Below are positions 26,253-34,441 of a stretch of 64,000 nt of DNA, in pieces. The position numbers and the translations under genes are program-made. Position 1 is the first letter of the stretch; each line of letters starts with the position of its first letter. The stretch comes from Streptomyces sp. JJ38 (GTDB taxonomy: Bacteria > Actinomycetota > Actinomycetes > Streptomycetales > Streptomycetaceae), in assembly GCF_019303475.1 (NCBI RefSeq), contig NZ_JABLSI010000021.1, forward strand, positions 28,158 through 92,157. Reading direction: 5' to 3'. The notes beneath the pieces are model-generated. The model was not told the origin of the DNA. It did not search any database and worked only from the letters and a program-made list of their open reading frames with translations.

Positions 26253-26879
26253 GTGCAGCTCGTAGTCGCGCGGATCGGCCGCGCCCACGGCATCAAGGGC
26301 GAGGTCACCGTCGAGGTGCGCACGGACGAGCCCGAGCTGCGGCTCGCTCCCGGCGCGGTACTCGCCACCGACCCGGCCGGCGTCGGCCCGTTGACCATCG
26401 AGCACGGCCGTGTCCACAGCGGCCGGCTGCTGCTGCGCTTCGCCGGGGTGGCCGACCGCTCCGCCGCCGAGGCCCTGCGCAACACCCTGCTGATCGCCGA
26501 GGTGGACCCGGACGAACTCCCCGACGACCCCGAGGAGTTCTACGACCATCAGCTCATCGACCTGGACGTCGTCACCCAGGACGGCGAGGAGGTCGGCCGC
26601 ATCGCCGAGATCGCGCACCTGCCCGCCCAGGACCTGTTTGTCGTCAAGCGTCCGGACGGCGGCGAGGTGCTCATCCCGTTCGTCGCCGAGATCGTTCCCG
26701 AGGTCGACCTGGAGGAGCAGCGGGCCGTCATCGACCCGCCGCCCGGGCTGCTCGGCGAGGCCGAGGAGCCGGACGGGCGGCCGGAGCCGCCCGTGGACGC
26801 CTCCGCGCAAGCCTCCGCCCCCGGCGCCGGCCACGAGGGCGAAGACGAAGGCCGGGAAGGCGAGGGCCGGCCGCGGTGA
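26253..26879 (+). CDS. rimM: 16S rRNA processing protein RimM
   Basis: Assembly factor that binds S19 in the head of the 30S subunit and helps 16S rRNA maturation. The N-terminal RimM domain begins [20 protein letters not shown]. The PRC-barrel domain includes [29 protein letters not shown] and [14 protein letters not shown]. The 208-residue protein has a 40-residue Ala/Glu/Gly-rich tail beyond the usual end. The GTG start has AAGGA upstream. The stop overlaps the trmD start as GTGA. Confidence 0.97.
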   Translation: MQLVVARIGRAHGIKGEVTVEVRTDEPELRLAPGAVLATDPAGVGPLTIEHGRVHSGRLLLRFAGVADRSAAEALRNTLLIAEVDPDELPDDPEEFYDHQLIDLDVVTQDGEEVGRIAEIAHLPAQDLFVVKRPDGGEVLIPFVAEIVPEVDLEEQRAVIDPPPGLLGEAEEPDGRPEPPVDASAQASAPGAGHEGEDEGREGEGRPR

Positions 26880-27685
26880 GGCTCGACGTCGTCACGATCT
26901 TCCCCGAGTACCTCGAACCGCTGAACGTCTCTCTCGTCGGCAAGGCCCGCGCCCGGGGACAGCTCGACGTGCGCGTCCACGACCTGCGCTCCTGGACCCA
27001 CGACCGCCACCACACCGTGGACGACACGCCCTACGGCGGCGGCCCGGGCATGGTCATGAAGCCCGAGCCGTGGGGCGAGGCGCTGGATGAGATTCTCGCA
27101 TCGGGCGCGGGCGAGCCCGTGATCGTCGTCCCCACACCGAGCGGTCGGCCCTTCACCCAGGAGCTGGCCGCCGAGTTGGCCGGGCGGGACTGGCTGATCT
27201 TCACCCCGGCCCGCTACGAGGGCATCGACCGCCGCGTCATCGACGAGTACGGCGAGCGCTGCGACGTCCGCGAGGTCTCCATCGGCGACTACGTCCTCGC
27301 GGGGGGCGAGGCGCCCGTCCTGGTCATGGTCGAGGCGGTGGCCCGGCTGCTGCCCGGCGTCCTCGGCAACGCGGACTCCCACCGCGACGACTCCTTCGCC
27401 GTCGGCGCCATGGCCGACCTGCTCGAAGGCCCCGTCTACACCAAGCCCCCCAGCTGGCGCGGCCGGGAGATCCCCGAGATCCTCGTCAGCGGTCACCACG
27501 GCCGCATCGCCCGCTGGCGCAGGGACCAGGCCATCACCCGCACCGCCACGCACCGGCCCGACCTCATCCGGCGCTGCGACCCCGCCGCGCTCGACGCCCA
27601 CGACCGGGAGATCCTGGCGGAGCTGGGCTGGAGCCTCCTGCCCGAGGGCCGATTTGGGCAGGCCGGGGAGGCCGTGGAAGAATAG
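26876..27685 (+). CDS. trmD: tRNA (guanine37-N1)-methyltransferase TrmD
   Basis: SPOUT-class enzyme that methylates G37 next to the anticodon and prevents frameshifting. The 269-residue protein begins (M)[32 protein letters not shown] is the substrate segment, [17 protein letters not shown] and [18 protein letters not shown] form the trefoil knot that binds S-adenosylmethionine, and [10 protein letters not shown] is conserved. The GTG start overlaps the rimM stop by 4 bp. rplS follows after 128 bp. Confidence 0.98.
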   Translation: MRLDVVTIFPEYLEPLNVSLVGKARARGQLDVRVHDLRSWTHDRHHTVDDTPYGGGPGMVMKPEPWGEALDEILASGAGEPVIVVPTPSGRPFTQELAAELAGRDWLIFTPARYEGIDRRVIDEYGERCDVREVSIGDYVLAGGEAPVLVMVEAVARLLPGVLGNADSHRDDSFAVGAMADLLEGPVYTKPPSWRGREIPEILVSGHHGRIARWRRDQAITRTATHRPDLIRRCDPAALDAHDREILAELGWSLLPEGRFGQAGEAVEE

Positions 27686-27813
27686 GCCGTCGGCCTCAGC
27701 CCGCGCGTGCGACCCTGCCACAGGGGGATCAACGCCGCCGTGGCCCGGCCACCCGAACCATCAACGACCATTCCGCTGCTGACCTGTGGCAGTGGCGAGG
27801 AAAGCAGACGAGC

Positions 27814-28164
27814 ATGTCTCACCTTCTCGACAGCGTCGACGCGGCGTCGCTCCGCAGCGACATTCCCGCGTTCCGCCCCGGCGACACCGTCGACGTCCAC
27901 GTCCGCGTCATCGAGGGCAACCGCTCCCGTGTGCAGCAGTTCAAGGGCGTCGTCATCCGCCGGCAGGGCTCCGGCCTGCGGGAGACCTTCACGGTCCGCA
28001 AGGTGAGCTACGGCGTCGGCGTCGAGCGCACCTTCCCGGTGCACACGCCGGTCGTGGAGAAGATCGACGTGGTCACCCGCGGCCAGGTCCGTCGCGCCAA
28101 GCTCTACTACCTGCGTGAGCTGCGCGGCAAGGCCGCCAAGATCAAGGAGAAGCGCGAGAGCTGA
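27814..28164 (+). CDS. rplS: 50S ribosomal protein L19
   Basis: Encodes bL19, located at the subunit interface. The 116 residues contain the family segments [33 protein letters not shown] and [15 protein letters not shown], ending [20 protein letters not shown]. The ATG start has GAGGAAAG upstream. A 13-bp hairpin terminator follows, marking the end of the ribosomal maturation cluster. Confidence 0.98.
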   Translation: MSHLLDSVDAASLRSDIPAFRPGDTVDVHVRVIEGNRSRVQQFKGVVIRRQGSGLRETFTVRKVSYGVGVERTFPVHTPVVEKIDVVTRGQVRRAKLYYLRELRGKAAKIKEKRES

Positions 28165-28187
28165 GCCGTCGCGCACCGAAGCACACC

Positions 28188-28227
28188 CGGCGGCCGGGCC
28201 CCATCGACGGATGCGGCCCGGCCGCCG
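28188..28227 (+). terminator. 13-bp hairpin terminator after rplS
   Basis: CGGCGGCCGGGCC and GGCCCGGCCGCCG pair perfectly around a 14-nt loop, 24 nt after the rplS stop and upstream of the sip cluster. Confidence 0.75.
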
Positions 28228-28365
28228 CTTCGTGATGGGGGCCGGGCCGCACCGCCCCGGCCTGCCCGAACGTTCGCGTGATCCACTGGACACCGCTTAG
28301 GCTCTCCGTCCGGTGACACACCGCCCGCCCGACGAGCCGGGCGGGCGACGACGGAAGCGGACTCC

Positions 28366-29088
28366 ATGACCGACACCTCTGGACCGGAGGAGGAGGCACC
28401 TCCGGCGGTCCCGGCCACGCCGGGCGCCCCGGCCGGGGTGCGCGCGCGTCGGTCGCGCCTGCGGCGGGCGGCCGTCGGGGCGGTGGCGGTCCTCGTCCTC
28501 CTGCTACTCGTGAACGCCTTCGCCGTGCAGCCCTACCGGATCACGAGCGGCTCGATGGAGAACACGCTCCGGGTCGGCGACCGGGTCCTGGTGAACAAGC
28601 TCGCCTACCGGTTCGGCGACACTCCGGGGCGCGGGGACGTTGTCGTCTTCGACGGGACGGGTACGTTCGCCGTGGAGGACACGGGCGGCACCACCGTCTC
28701 CCACGTCCTGCGCACGGCCGGCGCGCTGGTGGGCCTCGCCGAGCCGCCGGGCAACGACTACGTGAAGCGGGTCGTCGGCGTCGGCGGGGACAGGGTCACC
28801 TGCTGCGACGAGCAGGGGAGGATCGAGGTGAACGGGGAGCCGTTGACAGAGGACTACCTCCATCCCGAGGGCGGCGACGCACGCGCCTCCACGGTCGACT
28901 TCGACATCGTCGTGCCCCCGGGACGGCTGTGGGTGATGGGGGACCACCGCGCCGACTCCCGTGACTCCCGCGACCATCTCGGCCGCCCCGGCGGGGGCAC
29001 CGTGCCCGTCGAGGACGTCATCGGCCGCGTCGAGTGGGTCGGGTGGCCGGCCGACCGCTGGGCCTGGCTGCGGACAGCGCATGGGTAA
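28366..29088 (+). CDS. sipW: Type I signal peptidase (SipW position)
   Basis: Membrane serine protease that removes signal peptides from exported proteins. In this 240-residue protein, one N-terminal membrane helix (about residues 34-52) is followed by box B TSGSMENTL with nucleophile Ser63. Box D DYVKRVVGVGGDRV has general base Lys134, and box E GDHRADSRDSRDH follows. No second membrane segment is obvious at the C-terminus (WLRTAHG). It is the first of four tandem homologues, and its stop overlaps the next gene by 8 bp. TAGGCT at 28298-28303 may be its -10 element. The name follows the S. lividans/coelicolor sipWXYZ order. Confidence 0.93.
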   Translation: MTDTSGPEEEAPPAVPATPGAPAGVRARRSRLRRAAVGAVAVLVLLLLVNAFAVQPYRITSGSMENTLRVGDRVLVNKLAYRFGDTPGRGDVVVFDGTGTFAVEDTGGTTVSHVLRTAGALVGLAEPPGNDYVKRVVGVGGDRVTCCDEQGRIEVNGEPLTEDYLHPEGGDARASTVDFDIVVPPGRLWVMGDHRADSRDSRDHLGRPGGGTVPVEDVIGRVEWVGWPADRWAWLRTAHG

Positions 29089-30313
29089 GCGCGGGCGGCC
29101 CCGCTCCGCCGCGCCCGCGCCCGCCCGCGGGGCCCGGACCACCGACACCGGCCCCGGCGTCGCGGAGGTACGGAGCCCGGCCGGGGCACGGGGACCCGCG
29201 GGGGCACCGACGTCCGCCGGACAGGAGCCCGCGGAGCCCGCCGCGCCCGTCGCCGAGGAGGCGCCCGTCCGAGGCGAGGGCCGCGCGGCACGGCGCAAGG
29301 CCGCCCGACGGCTGCGGCGCCGCCGTCGGCTGTCGGCCACCAAGGAGATCCCCATCCTGCTCGGTGTGGCGGTGCTCATCGCGCTCCTGTTGAAGACGTT
29401 CCTCGTGCAGGCCTTCGTCATCCCCTCCGGCTCCATGGAGCAGACGATCCGCATCGACGACCGGGTGCTGGTGGACAAGCTGACGCCGTGGTTCGGATCG
29501 GAGCCCGAGCGGGGCGACGTCGTCGTCTTCGAGGACCCGGGCGGCTGGCTGGAGGACCAGCAGCAGCCCGAACCCCAGGACGACCCCGTCGGCATCGCGC
29601 AGGCCAAGTCGTTCCTGACCTTCATCGGCCTGCTGCCCTCCGACGACGAGCAGGACCTCATCAAGCGCGTCATCGCGGTGGGCGGCGACCGGGTGGTCTG
29701 TTGCGACGAGGACGGCCGCGTCACCGTCAACGGGACGCCGCTCAACGAGCCCTACCTCCACCCCGGCAACCGGCCCTCCGAGATTCCCTTCGACGTCACC
29801 GTGCCCGAGGACCGGCTCTTCGTCATGGGCGATCACCGGAGCAACTCCGCCGACTCCCGCTTCCACCTGGAGGACCCGGGTGAGGGCACCATTCCCACCG
29901 ATCTCGTCGTCGGCCGGGCCGTCGTGATCGCCTGGCCGCTCTCGCACTGGACCGGTCTCGGAGAGCCGGAGACGTACGCTTCGGTGCCGGACCCCTCCGG
30001 CCGGGCGCCCACGGCGTCGGCCGGGCCACGGGACGGGAAAGCACAGGAATTCACGCCCATCCCGATGCCTGGGGAACTCGCGCTCGTTATCGGAGTGGCG
30101 GGCCTGCGCCGTTGGACGGGTGGGCGGTGGCACAGCGTAAGGAGAGAACGTGGGGAACGTGGCGGTCGGCCCCCGGGCCGGGTCCGGTGGAGACGATCCG
30201 GAGGACCGGCCCGAGGAGGAGCGCGACGGACGTCCCGGGGCGGGCGGCTCGTCGGCCGACGACACGGCCGGTGCTCCCGGCGCGTCCGATGGCTCCGGCG
30301 CCGTGGGCGGTGA
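29081..30313 (+). CDS. sipX: Type I signal peptidase (SipX position) with frame extending into sipY
   Basis: Second of the tandem signal peptidases. A 90-residue Ala/Pro/Arg-rich cytoplasmic N-terminus precedes the membrane helix (PILLGVAVLIALLLKTFLVQ). Catalytic Ser118 is in IPSGSMEQTI and Lys195 in LIKRVIAVGGDRV, with GDHRSNSADSRFH as box E. Near residue 335 comes a short hydrophobic stretch, ELALVIGVAGL. The frame then continues with an Arg-rich tail to residue 410, so its last 164 bp overlap the start of the next gene. This tail is much longer than I expect for the family, so the true end may be earlier or a frameshift may be present. The start overlaps the previous stop by 8 bp. Confidence 0.85.
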   Translation: MGKRGRPRSAAPAPARGARTTDTGPGVAEVRSPAGARGPAGAPTSAGQEPAEPAAPVAEEAPVRGEGRAARRKAARRLRRRRRLSATKEIPILLGVAVLIALLLKTFLVQAFVIPSGSMEQTIRIDDRVLVDKLTPWFGSEPERGDVVVFEDPGGWLEDQQQPEPQDDPVGIAQAKSFLTFIGLLPSDDEQDLIKRVIAVGGDRVVCCDEDGRVTVNGTPLNEPYLHPGNRPSEIPFDVTVPEDRLFVMGDHRSNSADSRFHLEDPGEGTIPTDLVVGRAVVIAWPLSHWTGLGEPETYASVPDPSGRAPTASAGPRDGKAQEFTPIPMPGELALVIGVAGLRRWTGGRWHSVRRERGERGGRPPGRVRWRRSGGPARGGARRTSRGGRLVGRRHGRCSRRVRWLRRRGR

Positions 30314-31118
30314 AGGCCCGCGGGGGCCGGAGGACGGCGCCCCGGGCACCGGGGAGAGCGGCGGGAAGGGGCGCCGCGGCGGCAAGCAGCACCGCTCCTT
30401 CTGGAAGGAGCTGCCCCTCCTGGTGGGCATCGCGCTCGTCCTCGCGCTGGTGATCAAGTCCTTCCTGCTCCAGGCTTTCTCCATCCCCTCGGACTCCATG
30501 CAGAACACGCTGCAGCGCGGCGACCGGGTGCTGGTGGACAAGCTGACGCCGTGGTTCGGCTCGGAGCCGGAACGCGGCGAGGTCGTCGTCTTCGAGGACC
30601 CGGGCGGCTGGCTCGACACGCCGCCGCCCGAGCCGAACCCCGTGCAGCAGGTGCTGAGCTTCATCGGCCTGATGCCCTCGGCCGACCAGCAGAACCTGAT
30701 CAAGCGCGTCGTCGCGGTCGAGGGCGACCGGGTGGAGTGCCGCAGGGGCGGCCAGGTCATGGTCAACGGCGAGCCGCTGGACGAGTCCGCCTACCTCTAT
30801 CCCGGCAACACACCCTGCGGCGACCGTCCGTTCGGCCCGCTGACGGTGCCCGAGGACCACGTCTGGGTGCTCGGGGACCACCGGCAGGAGTCGCAGGACT
30901 CCCGGTACCACATGGAGGACCCGGGGAGCGGCGGTGCCGTGCCCGAGGACAAGGTCGTCGGCAGGGCCGTCGTGATCGCCTGGCCGGTCGGCCGCTGGGA
31001 CTTCCTGTCCGTGCCCGACTCCTACGACCAGCTCTCCGCGGCGGCTCCGGCCGCCCTCGCCGTCGCCGGGACCCTGCCCGTGGCGCTCTGGCTCCGACGC
31101 CGCCGCCCCGCGGCCTGA
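30150..31118 (+). CDS. sipY: Type I signal peptidase (SipY position)
   Basis: Third tandem signal peptidase, 322 residues. A long Gly/Asp/Glu-rich cytoplasmic region (residues 1-85) leads to the membrane helix (LLVGIALVLALVIKSFLLQ). The nucleophile is Ser116 in IPSDSMQNTL and Lys185 lies in LIKRVVAVEGDRV, with GDHRQESQDSRYH as box E. A second hydrophobic segment (SAAAPAALAVAGTLPVALWL) followed by RRRR makes a C-terminal anchor. The GTG start has an excellent AAGGAGAG site. It begins inside the upstream frame, implying coupling. A hairpin after it separates it from the fourth copy. Confidence 0.93.
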   Translation: MGNVAVGPRAGSGGDDPEDRPEEERDGRPGAGGSSADDTAGAPGASDGSGAVGGEGPRGPEDGAPGTGESGGKGRRGGKQHRSFWKELPLLVGIALVLALVIKSFLLQAFSIPSDSMQNTLQRGDRVLVDKLTPWFGSEPERGEVVVFEDPGGWLDTPPPEPNPVQQVLSFIGLMPSADQQNLIKRVVAVEGDRVECRRGGQVMVNGEPLDESAYLYPGNTPCGDRPFGPLTVPEDHVWVLGDHRQESQDSRYHMEDPGSGGAVPEDKVVGRAVVIAWPVGRWDFLSVPDSYDQLSAAAPAALAVAGTLPVALWLRRRRPAA

Positions 31119-31132
31119 CCGTCCTTTCCCGG

Positions 31133-31164
31133 GGACACCGGCCGCCCGGGCCCGGCCGGTGTCC
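31133..31164 (+). terminator. 12-bp hairpin between sipY and sipZ
   Basis: GGACACCGGCCG, 8-nt loop, CGGCCGGTGTCC pair perfectly 15 nt after the sipY stop. Expression of the fourth copy may therefore be partly independent. Confidence 0.7.
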
Positions 31165-31217
31165 GCCTACCGCGGGTAAGGTGCGGCCAGCACATCCGCA
31201 CCGGAGGTGAGCCCCGC

Positions 31218-31961
31218 ATGACCACGGCAGCCACGCCGTCCCGAGCGCCCGGCCGGCGCCGCCGCAGCACCGCCGCCACCCTGGCCAATGTCGCCATGGG
31301 CCTCGGCGCCGTCCTCTTCCTCGGCGCCTTCGTCTGGGCCGCCCTCCTCTACCGCCCCTACGTGGTGCCGACGGATTCGATGGCGCCGACGATCAGCGCG
31401 GGGGAGCGGGTGCTCGCCGAGCGCGTCGAGGGTACGGATGTGCGCCGCGGGGACGTCGTCGTCTTCCAGGACACGACGTGGGGCGACCTCCCGATGATCA
31501 AGCGGGTGATCGGCGTCGGGGGCGACACCGTGGTCTGCTGCGACGCCGAGGGCCGTCTGACGATCAACGGCGAACCCGTCCCCGAGCCCTACCTCGACAC
31601 CCCCGGCCGGGCCTCCGCCACCGAGTTCTCCGCCACGGTGCCGGAGGGCCGGCTGTTCCTGCTGGGCGACCACCGGCGGGACTCCGTGGACTCGCGCAGC
31701 CGGCTCGCCGGAGGCGCCGCGGCCGACGGCGCGGTGCCGCGGGACGCCGTCGTGGCGCGCGTCGACGTCACCGCCTGGCCGCTGGGGGAGGCCGGGGTGG
31801 TGGAGCGCCCCGAAGGCTTCGCGGCCCTGCCCGGCGGGATCTCCGCGCCGGGCCCGCTGCCCACGCTCTTCTGGGCGGGCGTGACGGGTGCCGTGCTGAT
31901 CCTGGGCGGAGCCGCGCAGGGGCCGATCGCGCGGCGGGCCGGACGGCGCGGCCGGCGCTGA
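31218..31961 (+). CDS. sipZ: Type I signal peptidase (SipZ position)
   Basis: Fourth tandem signal peptidase, 247 residues and the most divergent. It has a short basic N-terminus, a membrane helix (VAMGLGAVLFLGAFVWAALL), Ser54 in VPTDSMAPTI, Lys95 in MIKRVIGVGGDTV and box E GDHRRDSVDSRSR. A C-terminal hydrophobic segment (PTLFWAGVTGAVLILGGAA) followed by basic residues is a second anchor. The linker between the catalytic serine and lysine is much shorter than in the second and third copies. The ATG start lies behind GGAGGTGAG. The four copies probably arose by duplication and divergence. Confidence 0.92.
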   Translation: MTTAATPSRAPGRRRRSTAATLANVAMGLGAVLFLGAFVWAALLYRPYVVPTDSMAPTISAGERVLAERVEGTDVRRGDVVVFQDTTWGDLPMIKRVIGVGGDTVVCCDAEGRLTINGEPVPEPYLDTPGRASATEFSATVPEGRLFLLGDHRRDSVDSRSRLAGGAAADGAVPRDAVVARVDVTAWPLGEAGVVERPEGFAALPGGISAPGPLPTLFWAGVTGAVLILGGAAQGPIARRAGRRGRR

Positions 31962-31999
31962 CGCACAATGGGGGGACGCAGGCTGAAGGGGAACATGCC

Positions 32000-32323
32000 A
32001 TGAGCGCCGAGGACCTCGAGAAGTACGAGACCGAGATGGAGCTGAAGCTCTACCGGGAGTACCGGGACGTCGTCGGCCTGTTCAAGTACGTCATCGAGAC
32101 CGAACGCCGCTTCTACCTCACGAACGACTACGAGATGCAGGTGCACTCGGTCCAGGGGGAGGTGTTCTTCGAGGTCTCCATGGCCGACGCCTGGGTGTGG
32201 GACATGTACCGTCCCGCCCGCTTCGTCAAGCAGGTCCGGGTGCTGACCTTCAAGGACGTGAACATCGAGGAGCTCAACAAGAGCGACCTCAACCTTCCGG
32301 AGGACTCCGGCTTCAGCGGCTGA
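32000..32323 (+). CDS. DUF2469 family protein
   Basis: A 107-residue actinobacterial protein of the DUF2469 family, characterised by MSAEDLEKYETEMELKLYRE, ERRFYLTNDYEMQVH and FFEVSMADAWVWDMYRPARF. It is acidic and soluble, with no membrane segment. Its function is unknown. Members sit between the signal peptidase genes and yraN/comM in many actinobacteria. The ATG start has GAAGGGG eight bases upstream. It begins 38 nt after sipZ and could be co-transcribed with it. Confidence 0.95.
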   Translation: MSAEDLEKYETEMELKLYREYRDVVGLFKYVIETERRFYLTNDYEMQVHSVQGEVFFEVSMADAWVWDMYRPARFVKQVRVLTFKDVNIEELNKSDLNLPEDSGFSG

Positions 32324-32366
32324 CGTCGCCCCGAACCCGCCCCGATCACTCGACCGGGTGATCGAG

Positions 32367-32393
32367 TTGTCCACAGCCGGCCGGTTGTCCACA
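32367..32393 (+). promoter_or_regulatory. Two DnaA boxes (TTGTCCACA) 18 bp apart
   Basis: TTGTCCACA occurs at 32367-32375 and again at 32385-32393, in the same orientation. This is the actinobacterial DnaA-box consensus. They lie 65 bp upstream of the yraN-comM-dprA operon and just after a CGATCAC/GTGATCG inverted repeat (32343-32364). Confidence 0.7.
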
Positions 32394-32457
32394 GAGACAG
32401 GGGAAGATCCCCGCGGCTCCCGCGCCCCCGCCACAGTCGGCGCTGGAGGTGGGCGAC

Positions 32458-32832
32458 ATGAACCGACAGGGAGCCCTGGGCCGGTACGGCGAGGATGTGG
32501 CGGCCCGCAGGCTGCGGGAAGCGGGCATGGCCGTCCTGGAGCGCAACTGGCGCTCGGCGGACGGCGAGATCGACATCGTGGCGCGGGACGGGGACGCGCT
32601 GGTGATCTGCGAGGTCAAGACGCGAAGCGCGGGCTCGGGCCAGCATCCGATGGAGTCCGTCACGCCGCGCAAGGCCGCCCGGCTGCGGCGGCTCGCGTCG
32701 CGCTGGCTCGCCGAACGGTGGCTGGTCCGCTATGGCAGGCCACCCACCGGCGGAGTGCGGATCGACGTGATCGGCGTGCAGCTGCCCCGGCGCGGCGCCC
32801 CGGTCGTCCAGCACGTGCGAGGGGCGGCGTGA
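32458..32832 (+). CDS. yraN: YraN/UPF0102 endonuclease-fold protein
   Basis: A 124-residue protein with a restriction-endonuclease-like fold: [20 protein letters not shown], then the probable catalytic core [27 protein letters not shown], giving the E..D..ExK set of this nuclease superfamily. The role of the family is not established. Its constant linkage to comM and dprA suggests processing of incoming or damaged DNA. The ATG start has GGAGG seven bases upstream. comM follows after 1 nt. Confidence 0.95.
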   Translation: MNRQGALGRYGEDVAARRLREAGMAVLERNWRSADGEIDIVARDGDALVICEVKTRSAGSGQHPMESVTPRKAARLRRLASRWLAERWLVRYGRPPTGGVRIDVIGVQLPRRGAPVVQHVRGAA

Positions 32833-32833
32833 C

Positions 32834-34441
32834 ATGGCCTTCGCACGCACCTGCTCGGTGGCCCTCGTCGGAGTGGAGGGCGTGGTCGTCGAGGTCCAGG
32901 CGGACCTGGAGCCCGGCGTCGCCAACTTCACGCTGATCGGCCTGCCGGACAAGTCCCTGATGGAGAGCAAGGACCGGGTCAGGGCCGCCGTGGTGAACTC
33001 CGGTGTCGAGTGGCCGCAGCGCAAGCTCACCGTGGGGCTGAGCCCCGCCTCGGTGCCCAAGGGCGGCAGCGGCTTCGACCTCGCTGTGGCCAGCGCCGTT
33101 CTCGGCGCGGCCGAGCGGGTCGACCTGCGGCGGCTGGCCGACACGATGATGATCGGCGAGCTCGGGCTCGACGGCCGGGTGCGCCCCGTGCGCGGGGTCC
33201 TGCCCGCGGTGCTGGCCGCCGCCGACGCCGGGTACCGACAGGTCGTGGTGCCCGAGCAGGCGGCCGGCGAGGCCCGGCTCGTGCCCGACGTGGCCGTCCT
33301 CGGCGTCCGCAGCCTGCGCCAGGTCATCGCGGTGCTGGCCGACGAGCCGGTCCCGGAGGAGGACGCGGCCGAGGACATCGGCCCCGAGCCGGTGCTCGGC
33401 GGCTCCGCTCTCGTCGGCACGGTCGCCGGCGGCAGCGGGCAGGCGGGAGCCCGGCCCGTGGACCTCGCGGAGGTCGCCGGGCAGCTCGCGGCGCGGCGGG
33501 CCCTGGAGATCGCCGCCGCCGGCCGGCACCACCTCTTCCTGAAGGGGCCTCCGGGCGCCGGCAAGACGATGCTGGCGGAGCGGCTTCCCGGCCTGCTGCC
33601 CCCGCTCAGCCGTGCGGAGTCGCTGGAGGCCACCGCGGTGCACTCCGTCGCCGGGGTGCTGCCGCCTGGGGAGCCGCTGATCTCCCGGCCGCCGTACTGC
33701 GCCCCGCACCACTCGGCGAGCATGGCCTCGCTCATCGGCGGCGGCACCGGTCTGCCCCGCCCCGGGGCCGTCACCCTGGCCCACCACGGCGTGCTCTTTC
33801 TGGACGAGGCCGCTGAGGCGAGCGCCCGCGTGCTGGACGCCCTGCGGCAGCCGCTGGAGTCGGGCGGCGTCGTCGTCGCGCGGGCCCAGGGCATGCTGCG
33901 GATGCCCGCCAGACTGCTGCTCGTCCTGGCGGCCAATCCCTGCCCCTGCGGGCGCCACGGCGCCACCGGAGAGCCCTGCGAGTGCCGCCCCTCCGCCATC
34001 CGCCGCTACCGTGCGCGGCTCTCCGGTCCCCTGCTCGACCGGGTGGATCTGCGGGTCACCGTCGAGCCGGTGGCCCGGGCCGAGCTCCTCGCGCCCGACG
34101 GCGGCGCCGAGGACACCGCGACCGTCGCCGAACGGGTGCTGGCCGCCCGGGAGCGCGCCGCCCAGCGCTACACGGGCACGCCGTGGCGGACGAACAGCGA
34201 GGTGCCCGGCTACGAGCTGCGCACCCGCTGGCGGGTCGCCCCAGGCGCACTGAGCTCGGCCGAGGCCGATCTGGAACGCGGGCTGCTGACGGCCCGCGGG
34301 CTGGACCGCGTCCTGCGCGTGGCCTGGACGGTGGCCGATCTGGCCGGGCACGACCGCCCACGGGCCGAGGACGTCGACTGCGCTCTCCAGCTCCGCACCG
34401 GCGTCAGCCGCGGCACCGCGCTCTTCGGGGCCGGGCGGTGA
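32834..34441 (+). CDS. comM: ComM/YifB AAA+ helicase-like protein
   Basis: AAA+ ATPase of the magnesium chelatase-like family, 535 residues. In naturally competent bacteria ComM is a branch-migration helicase. The N-terminal Lon-like domain (MAFARTCSVALVGVEGVVVE, KGGSGFDLAVASAVL) precedes the AAA+ core with Walker A GPPGAGKTMLAERLPG, Walker B GVLFLDEAAE and a cysteine-rich insert CPCGRHGATGEPCEC. The C-terminal Mg-chelatase-type helical domain ends RTGVSRGTALFG. The stop overlaps the dprA start (GTGA). Streptomyces is not known to be naturally competent, so a recombination role is inferred. Confidence 0.96.
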   Translation: MAFARTCSVALVGVEGVVVEVQADLEPGVANFTLIGLPDKSLMESKDRVRAAVVNSGVEWPQRKLTVGLSPASVPKGGSGFDLAVASAVLGAAERVDLRRLADTMMIGELGLDGRVRPVRGVLPAVLAAADAGYRQVVVPEQAAGEARLVPDVAVLGVRSLRQVIAVLADEPVPEEDAAEDIGPEPVLGGSALVGTVAGGSGQAGARPVDLAEVAGQLAARRALEIAAAGRHHLFLKGPPGAGKTMLAERLPGLLPPLSRAESLEATAVHSVAGVLPPGEPLISRPPYCAPHHSASMASLIGGGTGLPRPGAVTLAHHGVLFLDEAAEASARVLDALRQPLESGGVVVARAQGMLRMPARLLLVLAANPCPCGRHGATGEPCECRPSAIRRYRARLSGPLLDRVDLRVTVEPVARAELLAPDGGAEDTATVAERVLAARERAAQRYTGTPWRTNSEVPGYELRTRWRVAPGALSSAEADLERGLLTARGLDRVLRVAWTVADLAGHDRPRAEDVDCALQLRTGVSRGTALFGAGR

